Positions 7,332 to 15,707 of a DNA stretch of 23,600 bases are shown here, piece by piece. This stretch comes from a bacterium (GTDB lineage: Bacteria; Spirochaetota; UBA4802; UBA5550). Position 1 is the first letter of the stretch. Each line of letters starts with the position of its first letter. The position numbers were made by a program, and so were the translations under genes. The stretch spans positions 1 through 23,600 of the forward strand of contig JAAENB010000254.1 of assembly GCA_024224995.1 (NCBI GenBank). The letters run 5' to 3'. The notes under the pieces were generated by a model, which did no database searches, had not been told where the DNA came from, and saw only the letters and a program-made list of their open reading frames with translations.

Positions 7332-10300
7332 TGCTTTATTTCTTTTCATCAGAACCATGGTCACATCGTCGTCACAGTCATAATTTTCCAATTCCTTCAA
7401 TATCTCATCCTTTATTTCTTCAACGGGCCTGTTGCCGAACCTATCGAAAATATCTTTAAGCCTGTGATCACCAAACATATCCTCTTTCGGGTCTCTTTGA
7501 TCTTTAACACTCCCTTTTTTCCATGCTTCGGTAATACCGTCGGTATAGACCAGCATGGTATCACCGGGGTTCAGAAATAAACAGTCATCGGTCAATCGCT
7601 CTTGAATGTCATCGAACAGGCCGATCCACATCCCCTGGGTCTCACACAATTCCACTCTATTTGAATCGGCCCGGAATATCATAATATCCTGGTGCAAGCC
7701 GGAAAAAACAAATTTACCCTTCTCATGTGCCGCAAAGACCGTCATGGTAATATATTTATTCTCATTCATCCGGATATTGTTTTCTTTAATTACTTTGTTT
7801 ATGATCGTTAACAATGTCGACGGCGGAAGGTCCGGGTGCTGCGCCAGAACCGTATGAAGCGCGGTCTGCACCATCATCATGATAAGTCCCGCAGGCACGC
7901 CATGTCCCGAAACATCACCGATAACGACCCAGTCCCGGCTGCCGATATTGATAACGTCATAGTAATCCCCACCCACATCATCGGCAGGATTCATATACCC
8001 GGTAATTTCATAATCGTTAATGACCGGATTGAGAGGCAGCAGCGCCGTCTGGATATTTGCCGCGATCTCAATCTCTTTTCCAAGCCTGGCGGAATTTTCT
8101 CGATGCACCAGGAGCCGGGCATTCTCAATGGAAATGGCAGCCTGTGAAGAGAGTATTCGCAGCAGTCCAATCCTTTCATCAGTAAAACAGTTTGTGGTAA
8201 GATTATTTTCAAGATAGAGAATCCCCGAGGTTTTTCCCTTATACGTTATTGGCGCGCAGAGAAGAGATTTAATTTTATTTTGTATGATATAAGAATCACC
8301 GGTAAAATCACCCTCCTGGTGGGCGTTATTTAATACAATATTTTCACCGGTCCTGTTTACGTAGTGTACTATTGTTGATGAGAGCCTGGTGTTATTTTTT
8401 ATTGAATCTATTGAATCTATTGAAATAGTCTCAACTTCGTTAATCTCCTTATCGGCCTCACCTTCCGCTTCAATATAGAGATTTTTATTCTCTTCATTTT
8501 CTAAAATCAAAAATCCTTTTTGAGCGCCGGCGTTTTCAATTGAAAATTTCATAATTTCTTTTAAAAGCCTGCCGAGATCGGTTTCACTCGACAGGGTTTG
8601 TGATACTTTTATTACCGTGGACAGATCAATCGATTCAGAAGAAGAAGAAGAACCGGTGGTATCGATGACACTGGCGGAGGTTATTGTTTCGGAAGATGGG
8701 TCGGTTTCCCTGGAATATGATTTAAGTAAGAGCCGGTATTGTTCTTCAAGATGTTTCACTTTACCCTTCGCGCCCCACATGCGATAGGTGTTGCGCGCTT
8801 CCGCCATATAGGCAGCGGCAACTTTTTCCTCGTTGAGACCAAGCCAGAATTTTGCCGTCAGCTCCAGCGCCAGGGCTTCTTCCCGGAGAAATTTATTTTC
8901 ATGGGCAAGCGCGGCAGCACTCTTGTAGTGATCCAGGGCTTTGAGTTTCTCTCCCTGAACGCGGGCAATTTCAGCTTCCACAAGGAGATATTTATGGCGG
9001 TAATTCTCCGGAGCATGAAGAGCCCATTTCTTCATTTTTTTCTGGTTTCTCCTTACTGTTCTCAGGAATTCTTTTTGTACCGGTTTTTGTTCCGTAGAGA
9101 AAAGCGCAAGTCGCACCAGGGAGTCATAAAAATTGATGATCGGCACTATAGGATGTGAGACCTGTTTAACCGTATAAAATTTAGCAAATTCCGCGTTTTT
9201 GAGCGCTTCTTTATTATTTTCAAAAAAATAGTTAAGGTATAATAAATTATAATAAAAATTAAATAACGCAATTAAGTCGTTTGTTTTTTTGTGCAGCGGC
9301 AGCATTTCATTTTCGTCGTAGGATGAACCAACTAAGGTACAGGGATCAAGAGACTTCCCCCGAACGTTTAAAATAACCTGGTGAAGCATGAGATGGTAGT
9401 TAAGAGTCGTATCCTGATGGAGTTTTCTGATCGTTTCGGCATATTTCGCAATCTCTTTTTCAACTCCCGCCAGTTCCGCACCGGAATTAAATAAATAAAG
9501 ACAATACAGATTAATGGATAAAGCAGCAAATTCCAGGTCACCAGTCTCAAGTCCTGCTGTATATGCCTCAAGTAATGGCTGAAGCGAATCCCGCAGGGGT
9601 CTTTTCCAGTGATTTACCATAGACCAGACGATACACCAAACCCTTGATTTGGTTTTTTTGATATTAAATTTTTCAACAAGATTCAGCGCAAGTTCACCAT
9701 ACTTATAACCGGCGTTTATATTTCCAAAAACGCCGCAATAAATCATACCAAAAGCGGCATAGGAATAAGGCGAATAAATGCTGTTGCCGTATTTGACCGA
9801 TAATCTGACTGTATTCACGACTCCAAGGAGAAGCATTTCCGGAGCGGCATTATAAGCGGATGTACCGAGCCCGGTTAATATTTGCATAACAGCAAGTTTA
9901 TAGGGGTCTTTCATTTCCGGAAGGGTTGCCAGGTTCTCAACGGGTTTACCCATTAACGAGAGCCTGGTCAAAAGAAGTTTATATACAATCCGTAATTTAC
10001 TCGGTTCACCGGGCATCCTTAGTCCCAGTAACCTGAGAGCAGTCAAACCAATCCCTATCCCTTCCAGCGGTTGATACCGAGCGGTACAGGCAAAAATTTT
10101 AGCCTCATAAACTTTAATTGTATCCAGAATTGTCTGCGTATTTTGAAAAATTTCTTCCGCCAATTTTTCCATTGTTTCATACTTAGCGGTCAGTTTAGCC
10201 GCCACAATCGCTTTCTGGTGTAATTCCAGGGTGAAATTATAGCTCTGCTGCCAGCAGTTTTCCTCAAGAAGTCCTATTCCCGTCTCCAAATAATTCAATG

Positions 10301-12545
10301 CCGACGCGTAGGCGCTCGAAACCAGGGCTTTTTTCCCGGCCGTGAGATTGAGTTCAGCAAGGCTCTGTTTTTCAGACTCTTCTGTTACCAGGTCTATCCC
10401 GGCATTCAATTGATTAACAATATAAAATATTTTTTCCCGCAGCTCTTCGTTTTTTGTATTCCGGAACTCCAGCTTTCCGATGCGGTAGTGCAGCAGACTT
10501 TTTTCTTCATCGGGAATGAGGGAGTACGCCGCCTCCTGTATACGGTCATGACTGAATCTGTACATATCATCAATTTTATTAAGCATACCTTCCTTTAAAA
10601 CTTCATTCAATGCCGGTAGAATATTTTCCGGCAATTGCTCGCATAGCGTTATCACGGTGGCATGATTAAAAGAGCTGCCCACACAGGACCCCAACTTCAA
10701 AACTTTCTGCGCGGGCTCTGGGAGATCAATAATATTCATTGCCATAAGGCCAATAACATTTGTAGTAGCCCGCACCTCTTCAATCCCTGTTATATCCCAA
10801 AACCAGCCGTCTTCAAAGGAAAACTCAATCAGGCTTTCTTTATAAAGGGATTTCAAAAACTCATTGATAAAAAAGGGATTACCACTGGTCTTCCGGATCA
10901 GAAGCGCGGCCAGGGGTTTCGTCTCCTCCATGGGTCGATTCAGCGTATCGCCAAGGAGCCGGTTCACCGGTGACTCCTTCAAAGGCTGTAAAGATATCGT
11001 ATTCACTGATACGCCGATTTCTTGAATTTCCTCCACCATGAGAATCAAGGGGTGAGACGCCGGGGTCTCATTATGGCGGTAGGTACCTATGACAAATAGA
11101 TGTTTTATATCACGATCGATCGTAAACAGTACCAAAAGATGCAAAGTACCTAAATCAGTCCATTGGAGATCGTCCAGGAAAAGAACCAGGGGGTGTTCTT
11201 TGCTCGCCAGAATTCTTATGAATTCCTGGAATACCAGGTTGAACCTGTTTTGAGATTCAGCGGACCCTAATAATGGAACATCGGGCTGTTTGCCAATAAT
11301 CAACTCAAATAAAGGGAGAATATCAGTAATAATTTTGCCGTTTGGCCCCAGTACGGATAAAATTTTTTCTTTCCATAGAGCAATTTTAGCTTTATCTTCA
11401 GCAAGGATCTGCCGGGCAAGACTGCTAAAAGCCTGAATAATACCGCTATAGGGTACGTCCTTTTTAAGCCGCTCAAATTTTCCTGAAATAAAATACCCTC
11501 TGTATTTCACCAGGGGCCGCTGTATCTCATTGACCAGCATCGACTTTCCAATCCCTGAAAATCCGGAAATAAGCATCAATTCAGTATTCCCCTCACTCAC
11601 CCGATCAAAGGCGCTCATAAGCATGGCTATTTCCTCTTCCCGGCCATACAATTTTTGGGGTATCTGGAATTTCTCGGATATATCGTGTAAACCTAATTCG
11701 AACGTAGTAATGGCCTCTGTATCCCGTAATTCCTGCCGACAGCGTTCTAAATCAGCTTTAAGACCGTGAGCGCTCAGGTAGCGGTCCTCAGCATTTTTGG
11801 CCATCAATTTTATCACAATCGCGGAGACAGCTTCCGGAATGATTTTGTCAATCTCATGAGGAGGAACGGGCAAAACGGCAATATGACTGTGTACCAGTTT
11901 CAGCAGGTCTTTTGATTCAAAGGGGAGGCGGCCCGTTAATATCCAATAAAAGGTAACGCCAAGAGAATAAAAATCCGTTCGATAATCGAGGGAACGATTC
12001 ATGCGGCCGGTCTGCTCAGGGGAGATATACGCAAGAGTGCCTTCCAGAACATTCGGGTTGTTCACCGAGGTGATTTCACGGGGCAGTTCCGTGGCAATGC
12101 TGAAATCAATAATCCGGATGATATTTTTTTCAATATTCCAGATGATATTTGAGGGGGTGATATCTTTATGAATAATATTATGATGATGAATATGTCCGAT
12201 TATTTCGCTAATAGAGATCGCTAGTGTTAAGAATTCATCAACAAGGAGCTTCATCGATTTAAGAATATCAGCAAGCGATTGCCCGTTAATATCCTCCATG
12301 ATGATTGCCGGGCAATTATTTACTTTTGATATTTCATATACTTCAATGACTCCCTGGTTGTCAAACATGCCGGTGAGTTCATATTCCCGGTAAAATTCTA
12401 AATTTTCTTCAGGAGTCGGGTATTGTTTATTTAATATTTTTAGAACTACGGGGCGTTTATTTTTTTCTTCGAAGGCGCGGTATACCAGGGACTGGGCGCT
12501 TTCATAGACCAGGTTCAGTTTTTGATAGCCTTCAAGTTCTTGCAT
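7329..12545 (-). CDS. Multidomain Ser/Thr kinase-like, AAA-ATPase, GAF, PP2C/SpoIIE signalling protein
   Basis: This 1738-residue cytoplasmic protein has four parts. (1) A protein kinase domain (about 7-270) has VVLK (K36), HKD in place of HRD (126-128), DFS in place of DFG (147-149) and GTLAYISPEQTGR; the glycine loop is degenerate. (2) An AAA_16/ORC-like ATPase (about 300-500) has Walker A GFSGIGKS (328-335) and Walker B VLFLDDLQW. (3) A long helical TPR-like region (about 620-1280) ends in a Ser/Glu linker. (4) A GAF domain (about 1370-1520) leads to a SpoIIE/PP2C phosphatase (about 1560-1738) with GGDYYD, GDVSGHG, YTDGITEAW and DDDVTMV. It probably senses a small molecule through GAF and counters Ser/Thr phosphorylation. 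AAGG lies 8 bases before the ATG. It is monocistronic and flanked by direct repeats. Confidence 0.92.
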   Translation of the reverse strand: MQELEGYQKLNLVYESAQSLVYRAFEEKNKRPVVLKILNKQYPTPEENLEFYREYELTGMFDNQGVIEVYEISKVNNCPAIIMEDINGQSLADILKSMKLLVDEFLTLAISISEIIGHIHHHNIIHKDITPSNIIWNIEKNIIRIIDFSIATELPREITSVNNPNVLEGTLAYISPEQTGRMNRSLDYRTDFYSLGVTFYWILTGRLPFESKDLLKLVHSHIAVLPVPPHEIDKIIPEAVSAIVIKLMAKNAEDRYLSAHGLKADLERCRQELRDTEAITTFELGLHDISEKFQIPQKLYGREEEIAMLMSAFDRVSEGNTELMLISGFSGIGKSMLVNEIQRPLVKYRGYFISGKFERLKKDVPYSGIIQAFSSLARQILAEDKAKIALWKEKILSVLGPNGKIITDILPLFELIIGKQPDVPLLGSAESQNRFNLVFQEFIRILASKEHPLVLFLDDLQWTDLGTLHLLVLFTIDRDIKHLFVIGTYRHNETPASHPLILMVEEIQEIGVSVNTISLQPLKESPVNRLLGDTLNRPMEETKPLAALLIRKTSGNPFFINEFLKSLYKESLIEFSFEDGWFWDITGIEEVRATTNVIGLMAMNIIDLPEPAQKVLKLGSCVGSSFNHATVITLCEQLPENILPALNEVLKEGMLNKIDDMYRFSHDRIQEAAYSLIPDEEKSLLHYRIGKLEFRNTKNEELREKIFYIVNQLNAGIDLVTEESEKQSLAELNLTAGKKALVSSAYASALNYLETGIGLLEENCWQQSYNFTLELHQKAIVAAKLTAKYETMEKLAEEIFQNTQTILDTIKVYEAKIFACTARYQPLEGIGIGLTALRLLGLRMPGEPSKLRIVYKLLLTRLSLMGKPVENLATLPEMKDPYKLAVMQILTGLGTSAYNAAPEMLLLGVVNTVRLSVKYGNSIYSPYSYAAFGMIYCGVFGNINAGYKYGELALNLVEKFNIKKTKSRVWCIVWSMVNHWKRPLRDSLQPLLEAYTAGLETGDLEFAALSINLYCLYLFNSGAELAGVEKEIAKYAETIRKLHQDTTLNYHLMLHQVILNVRGKSLDPCTLVGSSYDENEMLPLHKKTNDLIALFNFYYNLLYLNYFFENNKEALKNAEFAKFYTVKQVSHPIVPIINFYDSLVRLALFSTEQKPVQKEFLRTVRRNQKKMKKWALHAPENYRHKYLLVEAEIARVQGEKLKALDHYKSAAALAHENKFLREEALALELTAKFWLGLNEEKVAAAYMAEARNTYRMWGAKGKVKHLEEQYRLLLKSYSRETDPSSETITSASVIDTTGSSSSSESIDLSTVIKVSQTLSSETDLGRLLKEIMKFSIENAGAQKGFLILENEENKNLYIEAEGEADKEINEVETISIDSIDSIKNNTRLSSTIVHYVNRTGENIVLNNAHQEGDFTGDSYIIQNKIKSLLCAPITYKGKTSGILYLENNLTTNCFTDERIGLLRILSSQAAISIENARLLVHRENSARLGKEIEIAANIQTALLPLNPVINDYEITGYMNPADDVGGDYYDVINIGSRDWVVIGDVSGHGVPAGLIMMMVQTALHTVLAQHPDLPPSTLLTIINKVIKENNIRMNENKYITMTVFAAHEKGKFVFSGLHQDIMIFRADSNRVELCETQGMWIGLFDDIQERLTDDCLFLNPGDTMLVYTDGITEAWKKGSVKDQRDPKEDMFGDHRLKDIFDRFGNRPVEEIKDEILKELENYDCDDDVTMVLMKRNKA

Positions 12546-12600
12546 AGAATTTACCTTATGGATACAATATCTGCTTGCGGTGACGTGTTACCCCGCTTAA

Positions 12601-12629
12601 AAACTATCAAAATAATATTCAAATTGCAA
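12601..12629 (-). promoter_or_regulatory. Predicted promoter of the kinase gene
   Basis: On the minus strand TTGCAA (12624-12629) and TAGTTT (12601-12606) are 17 bases apart, about 56 bases before the start codon. The -35 part lies inside repeat module A. The other copy of module A, at 7297-7302, keeps TTGCAA but not the -10. Confidence 0.35.
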
Positions 12630-12696
12630 GATGATTTTTTTGTGATTTAAAAATTTTATATTTAAGCCTGGTAAACAGGAAATTCCCGGATGTTTA
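12609..12696 (+). repeat. Direct-repeat modules A then B, right of kinase gene
   Basis: Module A (12609-12659) and module B (12673-12696) repeat the left-flank modules in the same orientation but in swapped order, with 13 bases between them. Module B overlaps the stop codon of the gene at 12694-13134, much as left module A overlaps the stop codon of the kinase gene. Confidence 0.65.
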
Positions 12697-13134
12697 TTTA
12701 ACACGCCAGAGCGAAAACTTTTGACAAGCCTTATGCATTATGTGCCCCGAGTATTTATTACCCTCATTAAAAATCGATCCATGCATTCCCACAGAAACAT
12801 ATCCCGCTGGTTGTTTTATCCATTTCCGCGGCTCAAACCTCACGAGATTTTTTTCAGGATAATACCTGCCATCGAGATAAAATGCTCCAACAGCTTTTCC
12901 ATTTCGGAAGTTAAAGTCAAAAATAGCCCGCACCCCATAGGCATCGCCGCGTTCAGTCCGGATTTTTTCTTTCGAAACCTCCTGTATCTTAAGCACAAGA
13001 GAAGTCTCGCCCTGGCCGCATTGATAGTATCCTTCCCACTCCTGCCCCGGGGCAAAGTATATCTTTATGGGGCCGGCAGCATTTGAACAGATCGTAGTAA
13101 ATATGACAGCAACAAATAGAATAAAAAATCTCAT
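12694..13134 (-). CDS. Small secreted protein of unknown function
   Basis: This 146-residue protein starts with a cleavable signal peptide (MRFFILFVAVIFTTICSNAA, cleavage likely near residue 20). The mature part opens with EWEGYYQCGQGETSL and ends with GYVSVGMHGSIFNEG, then YSGHI, a C and FSLWRVK. This Trp-Gly-Tyr start, two cysteines and Gly-rich finish resemble a small beta-sheet domain found alone or attached to other exported domains, binding WEGxYxCxQG; that is from memory and unnamed. The two mature cysteines (in YQCGQ and KACQK) could form a disulfide. A strong AGGAGG lies 6 bases before the ATG. It lies between the kinase promoter region and a zone of gene relics. No function is assigned. 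Confidence 0.7.
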   Translation of the reverse strand: MRFFILFVAVIFTTICSNAAGPIKIYFAPGQEWEGYYQCGQGETSLVLKIQEVSKEKIRTERGDAYGVRAIFDFNFRNGKAVGAFYLDGRYYPEKNLVRFEPRKWIKQPAGYVSVGMHGSIFNEGNKYSGHIMHKACQKFSLWRVK

Positions 13135-13174
13135 GGTAATCCTCCTGTGCTCCGGATTTTACTATTTGTATTAC

Positions 13175-13203
13175 AAAATATAACAAATATATCAAAAAAA
13201 CAA
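13175..13203 (-). promoter_or_regulatory. Predicted promoter of the small secreted protein
   Basis: On the minus strand TTGTTT (13198-13203) is followed by TATTTT (13175-13180) at 17 bases, or TATATT (13177-13182) at 15 bases. The -35 lies in the recurring CTTGTTT context. Confidence 0.4.
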
Positions 13204-13210
13204 GCTTTTT

Positions 13211-13479
13211 TCAGTAATTATTCCTGAATTTTCAGTTAGTTCATCTTGCCTTTCCCGGCAATACCGGGTATATTTTCTATTGATAGTATTGAAGATAGTT
13301 ATGTTCATGGGCTTAACGCAGGGACAAATTACGGGGACGCGTATGCCTGGCATTCTTTTGATGTTACTTCGTATGCTGCAGGCCAATATGATGTTGATGA
13401 TATTGTGAGCCTCTGCATTGAAGACATTCCTCCGGGATCAGGCGGGAATGGGCTGTCGTATTATTATAGCAGGGGAAGC
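13211..13479 (+). pseudogene. Twice-deleted copy of the CBM96-like lipoprotein gene
   Basis: This segment repeats the promoter and parts of the gene at 3990-4616. The promoter region (TTGCCT, 17 bases, TATATT) is followed directly by codons for SIDS, with about 151 bases (3964-4114 of the intact copy) missing, including the start codon and signal peptide. A second, in-frame gap removes 258 bases (4176-4433), joining NYG to DAYAWH. The remaining coding blocks differ from the intact gene at about 10 of 206 positions. Homology ends at 13479 inside AGCAGGGGAAGC, where a histidine kinase relic on the other strand begins. With no natural start and no export signal it is almost certainly non-functional. 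Confidence 0.85.
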
Positions 13480-13730
13480 ATAAACCAGAAAGTGCTTCCC
13501 TTTTTGCACTTTGACTCAAAACCCATAGAACCGCCCTGAAGTTCAATCAGCCGTTTGGATATGGCAAGACCAAGCCCTGTTCCCTCGATCTTCTCGGCAT
13601 TTGCAGTTCGCTCAAATATGTTCCTCTTCTTTCCGGTGAAGAGCTGCTGCCAGTAAAACTCCCACCCTCCTCTCAGGTTAACCGGACCGTCTTTTTCCAG
13701 ATCCCAGCCCCGCAGATCAAGGACTCCCAT
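13464..13730 (-). pseudogene. Internally deleted histidine kinase relic (7TMR-DISM type)
   Basis: This 88-residue frame fuses two distant parts of a hybrid membrane kinase. Residues 2-31 (GVLDLRGWDLEKDG, then GGWEFYWQQLF) match the usual mature N-terminus of 7TMR-DISM sensors. Residues about 36-88 (IFERTANAEK, GTGLGLAISKRLIELQGG, KKGSTFWFMLPL) are the end of a HATPase_c domain with the G2 box intact. The periplasmic domain, seven membrane helices, HisKA and the N and G1 boxes are all missing. The signal peptide is also absent, since an in-frame TAG lies three codons before the ATG. There is no ribosome site. The 3' end overlaps the CBM96 relic by 16 bases. It could be an expressed mini-ATPase fragment, but decay is far likelier. 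Confidence 0.8.
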
Positions 13731-13760
13731 ATAATTCTATGTTAAAATGGTATCATTCGT

Positions 13761-15707
13761 TTATTCTGTTATTTTTCCCAGGCCAACCAGCTCATTGGCG
13801 ATGTCATGTAAACCAAGATCATTAAGTTTTTTTTGGGTGGGTCGCCCGTTTTTGTCCCAACCGCGCTGTTTATAATATTCTTCAACTGTTTTTTTGAATT
13901 TTTCTTCCTCCACCGAAATCCCCTTAGTACCATCAGGTCGCTTAAACCACGGCATGATCTCGTTAAATTCTTTCTCAAAGTTTCTATCGTAATCCCTGAT
14001 TAGAAGTGCTCTCTGCATATTTTTTAGTTTTTCACCCACGTTGTCCAGCTCTTCTTCCGTATACTCGGTGCCGGTAACCGCAGAAAACAATTGACTTTCC
14101 AGTTTTGTATTTGCCATGTTAGGGAAAGCCCAGTCGCATAACGTTAAACTGGACTTGAGCTCGGACCGGTTTTCATTCCAGATGGCTATTTGAGGTGTGG
14201 CTTTCCCGAAGTATGGGTCTTTTACAAGCTCAGATTCCCATTCTTCTGTCATACGAATATGAGTGTCGTCCATGGGGTCTCTTGTTCCTGTCATCCAGAC
14301 CAATGCCCGAACCAGGTAATACGGAAACTCCAGGCATGAATGAATACCCCGACCGCTCCAATGACCTGCGTATCCCCATGCTTCTTGCAGACTTATTTTA
14401 GTGGGGATCTTCTTATCATGGCCTTTATATATGGTATCTTCATATTTGGTACCCAGAGCCTTAATTGCCCGGTAATTCCCTTGAGATAATAGTTCTCCAA
14501 TGGAATCTTTTTTGCCATAAGAGATAGCTTGGATCAATTTCACCCACCATTCCGGGTCATCCGCGTTGATTGGCAGAATTTCTTTAAATTTTTCTTGCTC
14601 AAGCACACCTACCCGGTCAGCCATTACCAGCCAGGGAACCATCCCGGCAATAAGATCCCATGCATTTATACCATACTGGTTTATAAGCCGGGAGATTTCA
14701 AACCCGGCCTGAGCACTCTGCTTCGTGATCTGTCCATAGGCCATCCCCATCTTTTCTTTTACAATTTTCCCCCAGAGAGGCCACTTAATTTTGAAAGGGT
14801 CATGCCATCCAATAGCTTCTGCGCCAACACAGCCCCATTTCCCGGAACGAAGATTTGGACGGGTAACACCCGGTACATCGTGAAAATTCCAGAAGCAATG
14901 ACGGTCGCAGGAATGACTACAGGAGACTCTGTTCCTGCGAAAGGGGAGCTCTTCAACGACTTGCTCATCATATATAAAGGGCATGTTTTCAATGAGAGGG
15001 GTCTTCTGGCTTATTTGCATATTATCTTTCCGCAGCTTAAGCAGTTTCTCCGGGTGAGCTATTTGGATCTCCCGGGAACCCCTGATGCAGACGGCTTTTA
15101 AATTCTTTGAACCCGCCACCCCGCCAAATCCACCCTGTCCGGCAGCGTTTTCAGTATCAGTTAATAATATGGCAATCCTGGAAAGGTTTTCTCCGGCCGG
15201 GCCAATACACAGGGAATGTACTTCGGGTCCATGTTTTCGCTTCAGCAGCTCCTGGGTTTCGTAGGTTCCCAGTCCCCAGAGGTCATCGGCATGTTTGATA
15301 TTTACGTTCTTATCATCAATATACAAATAACACTTAAAAGGCGATTTTCCTTTTATAATGACGGCATCAAAACCGGCATACTTTAGTGAAGCAGGAAACC
15401 ATCCGCCTACACCGGAATGTGTGTACATTTCAGGATACGATTGAGCTGAAATACCGCCAATAGTGGCGCGCCCCGAACATTGTGCAGCAGTGCCGGTCAA
15501 CGGCCCAACAGATATAAATAAACAGTTCTCCGGGGCAAAGGCTTTTGTTGTGGAGCTCAGTTCCTCCCATGCCAGTCGATGATTCAATCCTTTGCCGCCA
15601 ATAAAGTCCTTTGTATACTGAAATGAATCCAGAATCTCAATTTTTCCTTTGCTAAGATCTACTTTCAATATGTTCCCTGTCCAACCGCCGGATTTTTTAT
15701 TCTTCAT
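13761..15707 (-). CDS. Aldehyde:ferredoxin oxidoreductase family tungsten/molybdenum enzyme
   Basis: This AOR family protein, 648 residues from the chosen start, oxidises aldehydes to acids with a W- or Mo-bis-pterin and one [4Fe-4S] cluster, or runs in reverse. N-domain signatures are FIGGKGLNHRLAWEEL, VGPLTGTAAQCSGR, GVGGWFPASLKYAGFDAVI and AAGQGGFGGVAGSKNLKAV. Cluster cysteines are C263, C267, C271 and C524 (LTLCDW). The first three are spaced CX3CX3C, not the CX2CX3C of archaeal AOR. RDPMDDTH is near 476-483. It resembles the bacterial branch that pairs with a polyferredoxin (AorA, YdhV, BamB). The gene overlaps the ferredoxin stop. ATG 15707 lies 6 bases from AAGGCGG and is preferred over 15710 and 15725. 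It is the last gene of the operon; the substrate is unknown. Confidence 0.92.
   Translation of the reverse strand: MKNKKSGGWTGNILKVDLSKGKIEILDSFQYTKDFIGGKGLNHRLAWEELSSTTKAFAPENCLFISVGPLTGTAAQCSGRATIGGISAQSYPEMYTHSGVGGWFPASLKYAGFDAVIIKGKSPFKCYLYIDDKNVNIKHADDLWGLGTYETQELLKRKHGPEVHSLCIGPAGENLSRIAILLTDTENAAGQGGFGGVAGSKNLKAVCIRGSREIQIAHPEKLLKLRKDNMQISQKTPLIENMPFIYDEQVVEELPFRRNRVSCSHSCDRHCFWNFHDVPGVTRPNLRSGKWGCVGAEAIGWHDPFKIKWPLWGKIVKEKMGMAYGQITKQSAQAGFEISRLINQYGINAWDLIAGMVPWLVMADRVGVLEQEKFKEILPINADDPEWWVKLIQAISYGKKDSIGELLSQGNYRAIKALGTKYEDTIYKGHDKKIPTKISLQEAWGYAGHWSGRGIHSCLEFPYYLVRALVWMTGTRDPMDDTHIRMTEEWESELVKDPYFGKATPQIAIWNENRSELKSSLTLCDWAFPNMANTKLESQLFSAVTGTEYTEEELDNVGEKLKNMQRALLIRDYDRNFEKEFNEIMPWFKRPDGTKGISVEEEKFKKTVEEYYKQRGWDKNGRPTQKKLNDLGLHDIANELVGLGKITE

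Noticed and set aside
8399..8422. Three tandem ATTGAATCT units
   Set aside because: They are inside the kinase gene and encode IDS repeats in a linker; an ordinary low-complexity stretch.
14529..15101. 190-residue plus-strand frame opposite the AOR gene
   Set aside because: It is antisense to an AOR gene with full family motifs and has no recognisable domain or ribosome site.
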